DNA from: Catalinimonas alkaloidigena
GTDB taxonomy: Bacteria > Bacteroidota > Bacteroidia > Cytophagales > Flexibacteraceae
Length of the DNA stretch: 64,000 nt
Reading direction: 5' to 3'
NCBI RefSeq assembly: GCF_900100765.1
Contig: NZ_FNFO01000004.1
Location: 496,001 to 560,000 of the forward strand
Part shown: one piece after another, positions 41,756 to 48,495 of the stretch
Layout of the letters: each line of letters opens with the position of its first letter
How positions within the stretch are numbered: the first letter of the stretch is position 1
Position numbers and translations under genes: made by a program
Notes under the pieces: model-generated
The model's database searches: none
What the model was told of the DNA's origin: nothing
Seen by the model: the letters and a program-made list of their open reading frames with translations, nothing else

Positions 41756-42241
41756 TTATTTCACTTTTTGGATTTTGTACGTAGCGACGGGCTGCTCACG
41801 CTCCGGCGTCAGGAGCATCAAGATGTAGGTGCCGGCCGACAATGCACGCAGGTCAAGCTGCTGTTGGTCTTGCGTGATGCGCTCGGTCAGGAGGGTACGC
41901 CCCTGCACATCGAGCAGTTTACAGACCACGTACTGCCCGGGCTTCTGTGCCAGCTCCAAGGTGACCTGATCGCTGGTAGGATTCGGAAAGACCTGGACCT
42001 GAAATGCCTCCGGATGTCGGTCGACCTTGCTGATGACCAAATTAGCCTGATGAAACCCTTGGGTAAGGGTTATTTCCGGTGTCGAAAAAGTTTCAACGAC
42101 AGGCTCGCCGACAGACCAACTGAGCGTAAACGCGCCGTCGGTCGAGACCCCTCCGGCCGGGGCGAGAAGTGTCGGTCCGAGCGACTGCGCCTGTACTCCT
42201 ACACAGGTGCCGAACAAAAGAATCGGAAAAAATTTTCTCAT
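41756..42241 (-). CDS. Small T9SS type A sorting-domain protein (module copy 2)
   Basis: A protein of 161 residues with a signal peptide (FFPILLFGTCVGVQAQ). The mature N-terminal half has LSWSVGEPVVET and EITLTQGFHQANLVI, the same pattern as the paralogue at 32076-32567. The C-terminal type IX sorting domain is VQVFPNPTSDQVTLELAQ, KLLDVQGRTLL and LRALSAGTYILMLLT with a YKIQKVK end. The product is therefore a T9SS substrate. It is the first gene of a two-gene operon with the NYQAV-type protein. The repeated pairing suggests that the sorting-domain protein and its partner work together on the surface, for example as anchor and fibre, but that is inference. Confidence 0.82.
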   Translation of the reverse strand: MRKFFPILLFGTCVGVQAQSLGPTLLAPAGGVSTDGAFTLSWSVGEPVVETFSTPEITLTQGFHQANLVISKVDRHPEAFQVQVFPNPTSDQVTLELAQKPGQYVVCKLLDVQGRTLLTERITQDQQQLDLRALSAGTYILMLLTPEREQPVATYKIQKVK

Positions 42242-42409
42242 ACGATTAAAAGTGGTTGAAAGCGTGAACGGAGAACGAAAATAAGAAAGCTAAGAATAAA
42301 TATGACGAATATGTAATATAGGCGTATTCTATTCTCGCATCTCCATCTGGTAGTCACGCCTGACACGTTGCTCGCCGCTGCGGGCGTGCCGAGGCGCTTA
42401 CCTGCCCTC

Positions 42410-42464
42410 CCGGACGATTTTCCACCCCATTCCGGACGATTCTCCTCCTGCCGGACGATTCTCC
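42410..42464. promoter_or_regulatory. Three direct repeats of CCGGACGATTyTCC upstream of susC
   Basis: Copies at 42410-42423, 42432-42445 and 42451-42464, starting 22 and 19 bases apart, or about two helical turns. They lie about 190-245 bases before susC, in a region without a gene. Tandem sites of this kind suit an AraC-family or hybrid two-component regulator, and one is encoded at the other end of the locus. Confidence 0.55.
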
Positions 42465-42538
42465 CCCCACCTTCGCACGCTCGATTCAAACGTTTGCACT
42501 TGCTTTACGGCGGTTCTTATTCCCACCACACGCTACGT

Positions 42539-42628
42539 ATGAAATCGCCACCACCCGTTTCTCCGCTCGAACTGATTCTGGGCTTCTTCATCGTCAGCAT
42601 GGTGCTGTTTCTTATTTACCTCCTGTAG
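42539..42628 (+). CDS. Possible 29-residue membrane peptide
   Basis: ATG at 42539 opens a 29-codon frame: a proline-rich start (MKSPPPVSP) followed by one hydrophobic segment (LELILGFFIVSMVLFLIYLL). It ends 26 bases before the susC start. It could be a small membrane protein or a translated leader of the operon. Short hydrophobic frames also arise by chance, and there is no homology evidence. The remaining bases of 42242-42654 hold only the repeats and no other gene. Confidence 0.35.
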   Translation: MKSPPPVSPLELILGFFIVSMVLFLIYLL

Positions 42629-42654
42629 AATCCTTACTTCTCAAACAACGATAC

Positions 42655-45600
42655 ATGATGTACAAAACTACTCTCCTCCTGCGTGGGCTTAGCCTAGCGC
42701 TCGGTCTGCTGGGATTCCTCAGTTCCGCGCCGGTCTGGGCACAAGCCGCGCGTACGGTATCCGGCACGGTCACGTCTACTTCCGATGGACAGGGGCTTCC
42801 CGGCGTCACCGTCATCGTAAAAGGCACTGCACAAGGCACCACGTCCGACCTCGACGGCAAGTACCAGATCCAGACGACCGATAACGCCACGCTGGTGTTC
42901 AGCTCCATCGGGTTTACCTCGCAGGAAATTCCGGTCAACGGCCGCGCCACGCTCGACGTCGCCCTGGCCGAGGATACCAAACAATTGAACGAGGTGATTG
43001 TGGTGGGCTACGGCACGCAGAAAAAATCGGACCTGACCGGCTCGGTCGCCTCCGTTTCGTCCGAAGAGATACAGGCCATCCCTACCCCCCGGCCCGATCA
43101 GGCCATTCAAGGACGCGTTCCCGGGGTGCAGGTAGCCACCACCAGTGCGCACCCCGGCGGCACGGTCCAGATCCGGATTCGGGGGGGTAATTCCCTGCAA
43201 GGCAGCAACAATCCGCTTGTGGTCATCGACGGAATGCTGGGGGGTGACCTGCAACTGCTGAATCCGAACGACATTGCTTCGGTCGAAGTCCTGAAAGATG
43301 CATCGGCGACGGCCATCTACGGATCGCGCGGTGCCAACGGCGTGATCATCGTCACGACCAAGCAAGGGCAGGCCGGAAAAGTCCAGATCGACGTGTCGTC
43401 GTTCTACGGCTGGCAGCAGATCACCAAGAAACTAGACATGCTCAACGCGCAGCAACACGCCGAACTTCTGCTGGCCAATCCGCTGCGGCCCTACACCCCC
43501 AACGACCCCGCCAGCTACGGCACCGGCACCGACTGGCAAGACCAGATTTTTCAGGTGGCCCCCATGCAGAGCTATCAGCTTTCGGCTTCGGGCGGGAGCG
43601 AAAAGACCCGCTTTCTGGTGTCGGGTAACTTCTATGATCAGGACGGCGTCATCAAAAACTCAAACTTTCAGCGCGGCACGTTCCGCCTGAATCTGACGCA
43701 AACCGTCAACGACCGGCTCCGCTTCGGGAACAACATCACGTACAGCCGGTCGGTCAACAACCTCGTAAAAATGAACGACGGCTACGGCAGCCAGGGAAGT
43801 CCGGTCACGATGTCGGCCCTGCGCTTTTCGCCGCTGATCGCGCCGTACGACGCCGACGGAACCTACTCGCCTTCGCTGCTGCCCGGCGACCAACTGGACA
43901 ACCCGCTGCTGATTTTGTCGGACCGCATCGACCGCCGCACACGCAACTACCTGCTGGGCAATGCCTTTGCAGAGTATAAAATTCTGAACGACCTGATTTA
44001 CAAGCTAAATTTCGGCTATATACTGGATGAAGATCTGTCGGAACGCTACGATTCGCGCCGTTTGCAGTCGGCCCTGAACGCGGGGCAGGCCACCATCGCC
44101 AACGGCCGGAACACCAACTGGCTCCTGGAGCACACCCTGACCTACCAGCACACGTTCAACCAGCGGCACGATCTGTCCGGCGTGGCAGGCTTTACGGCGC
44201 AGGGCATTCGCGACGTCTACAACCGCACCGGCGGCAGCGGCTTTCCGAGCGACATTCTGACCTACAAAAACTTGTCGCTGGCCTCAACGCCCCTCACCCC
44301 CGCCTCCAACTATACCAAGCAGACGCTGGCTTCCTTTCTGGGACGCATCAACTACAGCTACGACAGCCGCTACCTGCTGACCCTTTCGGGGCGGGCCGAT
44401 GGCTCCTCCAAATTTGCGGCCAACAACAAGTGGGCGTTTTTCCCGTCGGCGGCGCTGGGCTGGCGCATCAGCGAAGAGCAGTTCATGCAGCACATCGCTG
44501 CCGTTTCCAACCTGAAGGTGCGGCTGAGCTACGGCATTACGGGCAGCCAGGCCATCTCCCCCTACCAGTCGCTGGCGTCGTTCAACCTGGGCTCGCGCTA
44601 CACCCTCGGCACCACGACCTACACCAATGGCGTGCAGCCCGGGCGGGTTCCGAACCCGGACCTGAAATGGGAAACCACGGGCCAGACCAACGTCGGATTC
44701 GATTTGGGGCTGTTCAACAACCGCATCGACCTGACCGCCGACTACTACGACAAGAAGACCTACGACCTGCACTACAGCAAGCTGCTGCCGACCTACACCG
44801 GCTACACCAGCCAGGTACAAAACATCGGGAGCATGCGCAACCGCGGACTGGAACTGGGCCTGACCACGCGTAACCTGATCGGGCCTTTTACCTGGACCAC
44901 CTCAGCCAACATCTCCTGGAACCGCAACGAGGTGCTGGAACTGGGCGACGACACCGAGTTTCCGCTGAACGCTTCCGGAGGCGCAATGGGCGCGGGTTTC
45001 TCGCAAACGGGTATCATCCGCGTGGGTGAGCCGGTCGGAAATTTCTGGGGGTACGTGTTCGACGGCATTTTCCAGAACGAAGCAGAAGCCGATGCACTGG
45101 CGCAGTCGGGTGCCAAGCCCGGCACGGTGCGCTACAAAGACCTGAACCAGGACGGCAAAATCGACAACGACGACAAAACCATCATCGGCAACGCCTTGCC
45201 TCAGTACGTCTTCGGCATCACGAACCAATTTTCGTACAAGGGCTTCGACCTGAGCATCTTCCTCCAGGGAGTGCAGGGGAACGACGTGCTGAACCTGAAC
45301 CGCTTTTACCTGGAGAGCGTGGGCGGGTCGAACAATGCACTGGCCACCACCCTGAACTACTGGCGCGGCGAAGGCACCAGCAACACGATTCAGGCCCCCG
45401 GCGAAAGTCCCGGCGAAATGTCGACGCGTTTTGTGGAAGACGGCTCGTACGTGCGCCTGCGGAACCTGGTGCTGGGCTACAACCTGCCGAACACCGTGAG
45501 CGACAAGCTGCATTTGCGCCAGTTGCGGGTGTACGTCAGCGCGCAGAACCTCTTCACCTGGACGAACTACACCGGCTACGATCCGGAGGTCAACTCGCGG

Positions 45601-45705
45601 GGCGGCAGCGGCAGCACTTCGTCCGAAAACCTGGAACTGGGCTACGACAACGGCGGCTACCCCGGCGTGAAAACCTACACCGTGGGCCTGAACCTTTCTT
45701 TCTAA
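42655..45705 (+). CDS. SusC/RagA family TonB-linked outer-membrane transporter (PUL 1)
   Basis: A protein of 1016 residues with signal peptide (LALGLLGFLSSAPVWAQ). The N-terminal carboxypeptidase-like beta-sandwich is SGTVTSTSDGQGLPGVTVIV with GTTSDLDGKYQI, followed by the TonB-box-adjacent LNEVIVVGYGTQKKSDLTGS and the plug domain (NPLVVIDGM, ATAIYGSRGANGVIIVTTK). The rest is a 22-strand barrel that closes in TYTVGLNLSF. It imports oligosaccharides across the outer membrane, with energy from TonB, when capped by SusD. It is the first gene of an operon susC-susD-GH88-GH2-sigma; susD starts 25 bases later. Three direct repeats upstream are candidate regulator sites. Confidence 0.93.
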   Translation: MMYKTTLLLRGLSLALGLLGFLSSAPVWAQAARTVSGTVTSTSDGQGLPGVTVIVKGTAQGTTSDLDGKYQIQTTDNATLVFSSIGFTSQEIPVNGRATLDVALAEDTKQLNEVIVVGYGTQKKSDLTGSVASVSSEEIQAIPTPRPDQAIQGRVPGVQVATTSAHPGGTVQIRIRGGNSLQGSNNPLVVIDGMLGGDLQLLNPNDIASVEVLKDASATAIYGSRGANGVIIVTTKQGQAGKVQIDVSSFYGWQQITKKLDMLNAQQHAELLLANPLRPYTPNDPASYGTGTDWQDQIFQVAPMQSYQLSASGGSEKTRFLVSGNFYDQDGVIKNSNFQRGTFRLNLTQTVNDRLRFGNNITYSRSVNNLVKMNDGYGSQGSPVTMSALRFSPLIAPYDADGTYSPSLLPGDQLDNPLLILSDRIDRRTRNYLLGNAFAEYKILNDLIYKLNFGYILDEDLSERYDSRRLQSALNAGQATIANGRNTNWLLEHTLTYQHTFNQRHDLSGVAGFTAQGIRDVYNRTGGSGFPSDILTYKNLSLASTPLTPASNYTKQTLASFLGRINYSYDSRYLLTLSGRADGSSKFAANNKWAFFPSAALGWRISEEQFMQHIAAVSNLKVRLSYGITGSQAISPYQSLASFNLGSRYTLGTTTYTNGVQPGRVPNPDLKWETTGQTNVGFDLGLFNNRIDLTADYYDKKTYDLHYSKLLPTYTGYTSQVQNIGSMRNRGLELGLTTRNLIGPFTWTTSANISWNRNEVLELGDDTEFPLNASGGAMGAGFSQTGIIRVGEPVGNFWGYVFDGIFQNEAEADALAQSGAKPGTVRYKDLNQDGKIDNDDKTIIGNALPQYVFGITNQFSYKGFDLSIFLQGVQGNDVLNLNRFYLESVGGSNNALATTLNYWRGEGTSNTIQAPGESPGEMSTRFVEDGSYVRLRNLVLGYNLPNTVSDKLHLRQLRVYVSAQNLFTWTNYTGYDPEVNSRGGSGSTSSENLELGYDNGGYPGVKTYTVGLNLSF

Positions 45706-45730
45706 TCCACCACCTCATTCGACATTACTC

Positions 45731-47221
45731 ATGAAAAAATACGTCATCGCCCTCCTCACCGGCACCACCCTGAGTCTGGGCAGTTGCTCCGAATTTCTGA
45801 CCGAAGCGCCCGAAAGCTTTCTGTCGCCCAGCAATTTTCCGGCTTCGGCCGCCGACGTGGAAATTGCTCTGGGAGGTTTGCAGAACTACATGCGCGGACA
45901 GGCGTACTACGACCGCGCCTTCTACTTCCTGGCCGAAGTGAGCTCTGACCATACGTTCGCGGCCTACACCAGCGGACTGCGCTACGAAATCGACGCCTAT
46001 ACCTACCAAGTCGATCATCAGTACGTGCGGGAAGTGTGGGGCGAAGCCTACCAGACCATCAACGAGGCGAACATGCTGATTCAGCGGATTCCGGCCATCG
46101 CGTCCCTGACCGACGCCGAACGCGGCCGGTACCTGGGCGCGGCGCAGTTCATGCGGGCGCTGAACTACTTCCACCTCGTGCGGCTGTACGGCGACCTGCC
46201 GTTGCTGACCGAGCCGGTGAACGACTTCGAAGCGGGCGCTACGCTGGAACGCTCGCCCGTTGCGGAAATTTACCAGGTGATTGTCAGCGACTTGCAGGCG
46301 GCCGAACAGACCCTCCCGACCAGTTGGGGCGGCGGCGAAGGCTGGCCCACCCAGGGCGCGGCCAAAACCCTGCTTGCGAAAGTGTACATGACCATGGCCG
46401 GCGCGCCGCTGAACGAAACGTCCTACTGGGCACAGGCCGCCGCGAAAGCGAAAGAAGTGATGGCATCGAACCAGTACCAGTTGCTGGAAGACGTGGCCGA
46501 TCTGTGGAAAATCGAGCACAAGAACAGCGCCGAGCACATCTTCTCGATTCAGAACCACGCCGACCCGAACAACGCCTACTCGATCATGTCGGTCCAGTCG
46601 CGGCCCGGTTCCGTGGGCGACGAATCGGGCTGGAGCTTCTGGCACACCTCGCTGGACTTTATGAACGAGTTCGACGATCAGGACGAGCGCAAGGCCGCCA
46701 GCTTCCTGACCGAAGTGGTCACTCCCGACCAAACGTACCCGTACACCGTCTTCGGAAATCCGGACAATCCGCTGACCAACCATCCGTACATCAAAAAATG
46801 GTACGACGCCGGGCGCAGCAACTTCCAGGACCGCAGCCGCCGCACCGACACCAACATTCCGGTCTTCCGCTACGCCGAGGTGCTCCTCATGTTTGCCGAG
46901 GCCGAAAACGAAGCCAACGGCCCCACCGCCGATGCTTTCGCCGCGCTGAACCAGGTGCGGACCCGCGCAGGGCTCGCCGAACTTTCCGGGTTGGGCCAGG
47001 AAGAACTTCGGCAGGCCATCCGGCAGGAACGCAGCTTCGAGCTTTGTTTCGAAAGCAAACGCCGTTTCGATCTGGTGCGCTGGAACACCCTGGACCAGGC
47101 CATGGCGCAGGACTCGATTGCCAACGTAGGGTACGCGCCTTACAAAACGATCTATCCGGTGCCGCAACTCGACCTTTCGCTGAACGAGAACCTGGGACAA
47201 AACACCGGCTACGGCAACTAA
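45731..47221 (+). CDS. SusD/RagB family nutrient-binding lipoprotein (PUL 1)
   Basis: A protein of 496 residues with a lipoprotein signal ending at C19 (TLSLGSC). The N-terminal SusD-like part contains NFPASAADVEIALGGLQNYM, and the tetratricopeptide-like helices include RGRYLGAAQFMRALNYFHLVR (cited in part: LGAAQFMRALNYFHLVRLYG). The C-terminal RagB/SusD block has PVFRYAEVLLMFAEAENEAN, then VRTRAGLAEL and RQERSFELCFESKRRFDLVR, ending in LNENLGQNTGYGN. It binds the glycan at the cell surface and forms the lid on SusC encoded 25 bases upstream. A terminator hairpin follows 15 bases after the stop codon, which may set its expression above the enzymes. Confidence 0.93.
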   Translation: MKKYVIALLTGTTLSLGSCSEFLTEAPESFLSPSNFPASAADVEIALGGLQNYMRGQAYYDRAFYFLAEVSSDHTFAAYTSGLRYEIDAYTYQVDHQYVREVWGEAYQTINEANMLIQRIPAIASLTDAERGRYLGAAQFMRALNYFHLVRLYGDLPLLTEPVNDFEAGATLERSPVAEIYQVIVSDLQAAEQTLPTSWGGGEGWPTQGAAKTLLAKVYMTMAGAPLNETSYWAQAAAKAKEVMASNQYQLLEDVADLWKIEHKNSAEHIFSIQNHADPNNAYSIMSVQSRPGSVGDESGWSFWHTSLDFMNEFDDQDERKAASFLTEVVTPDQTYPYTVFGNPDNPLTNHPYIKKWYDAGRSNFQDRSRRTDTNIPVFRYAEVLLMFAEAENEANGPTADAFAALNQVRTRAGLAELSGLGQEELRQAIRQERSFELCFESKRRFDLVRWNTLDQAMAQDSIANVGYAPYKTIYPVPQLDLSLNENLGQNTGYGN

Positions 47222-47235
47222 TTTTTTGTTGAGTG

Positions 47236-47284
47236 GCAGCTCCGGGGCAACGCTCGTCCCCGCAAGGCCCCGGGCTGCTTTTTT
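47236..47284 (+). terminator. Intrinsic terminator/attenuator between susD and the GH88 gene
   Basis: GCAGC and CGGGG (47236-47247) pair with CCCCG and GCTGC (47268-47278), with a small internal bulge. A T6 run at 47279-47284 follows. The next gene starts 10 bases later on the same strand, so partial read-through is needed to express the enzymes. Confidence 0.8.
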
Positions 47285-47293
47285 CACACCTTC

Positions 47294-48487
47294 ATGAAGC
47301 AATCCTTTTTTGTACTTCTCTTGTTGCTGGCCGGGGCGTGCGCGTCGCCTTCGCCCGCGCAGCACCACACGTCGGCGTTCGACCCTGCGGCGGTACTGGA
47401 GCAACTGACCGATCAGGCACACCAGGCGCTGGCGCACTATCCGCTCGACACGGCCGACGGCTTTCCCCGCTCGCTGGAAGCGGATGGCTCGGTGCGGGGC
47501 GTTCGCTCCCGGGACTGGACCAGCGGATTTTACCCGGGCGTGCTGTGGATGCTGTACGATTACTCCGGAAACCAGCAGCTCAAACAAGCGGCACAGGCCT
47601 GGACGGCCGGCCTGGAACAGGAAAAATGGAACGGCCGCACGCACGACATGGGCTTTAAGATTTATTGCAGCTTTGGGCAGGGCTACCGCCTGACCGACGA
47701 CCCGCATTACCGCGACGTGATTGTGCAGGGTGCCCGGACGCTGATGACGCGCTTCCGCCCCACGGTCGGTGCGCTGCGCTCGTGGGATCACCATCAGGAC
47801 GAATGGGCATTCCCCGTCATCATCGACAACATGATGAACCTGGAACTTCTGTTTGCGGCTACCCGTCTCACGGGCGATTCCAGCTTTTATAGCGTCGCCC
47901 GGCAACACGCCCTCACCACCCTGCATAACCATTACCGTCCCGACGCCAGCTCGTTTCACGTCGTGAGCTACGACACCCTGACCGGCCAGCCGCTGGCCCA
48001 CCAGACGCACCAGGGCTACGCCGACGAATCGGCCTGGGCGCGCGGACAAGCCTGGGGACTGTACGGTTTCACGATGACCTACCGCGAGACACGAGAGGCG
48101 CAGTTTCTGGAGCATGCACACCGCATCGCCGATTACCTGCTGCAGCGCCTGCCTACCGACGGCATTCCCCCCTGGGACTTCGACGTCCCCGAGGCCACCG
48201 AAGCACCCCGCGACGCGTCGGCTGCGGCCATCATGGCTTCGGCCTTGTTGGAACTGAGCACGCTGGGCGGCAAACGGGCCGACACGTACCGCACCACCGC
48301 CGACCGGCTTCTCACGACGCTGGCGTCGGACCGTTACCGCACCACGTCCGTAGAAACGCCTTTTCTGCTGCGCCACAGCACCGGTCACGTGCCGCACGGC
48401 GACGAGATCGACGTCCCGATCAGTTACGCCGACTACTATTTTGTAGAAGCGCTGCTGCGCCGGCAGCACCTTCAGGACCCGTCATAA
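47294..48487 (+). CDS. Glycoside hydrolase family 88 unsaturated glucuronyl hydrolase
   Basis: A lipoprotein of 397 residues (signal ending at C16, LLAGAC). The fold is an alpha6/alpha6 barrel; LRSWDHHQDEWAFPVIIDNM and GYADESAWARGQAWGLYGF are characteristic of GH88. The two catalytic aspartates of family members correspond to D118 (RTHDMGF) and D178 (VIIDNMMN), 60 residues apart as expected. It removes the unsaturated uronic acid left at the non-reducing end of oligosaccharides by polysaccharide lyases, through hydration of the double bond. It acts in the periplasm or on the outer membrane. It is the first enzyme gene after a terminator-like hairpin, and the GH2 gene follows nine bases after its stop codon. 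No lyase is in the window, so the lyase must be supplied elsewhere. Confidence 0.9.
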   Translation: MKQSFFVLLLLLAGACASPSPAQHHTSAFDPAAVLEQLTDQAHQALAHYPLDTADGFPRSLEADGSVRGVRSRDWTSGFYPGVLWMLYDYSGNQQLKQAAQAWTAGLEQEKWNGRTHDMGFKIYCSFGQGYRLTDDPHYRDVIVQGARTLMTRFRPTVGALRSWDHHQDEWAFPVIIDNMMNLELLFAATRLTGDSSFYSVARQHALTTLHNHYRPDASSFHVVSYDTLTGQPLAHQTHQGYADESAWARGQAWGLYGFTMTYRETREAQFLEHAHRIADYLLQRLPTDGIPPWDFDVPEATEAPRDASAAAIMASALLELSTLGGKRADTYRTTADRLLTTLASDRYRTTSVETPFLLRHSTGHVPHGDEIDVPISYADYYFVEALLRRQHLQDPS

Positions 48488-48495
48488 CTTTTCCC

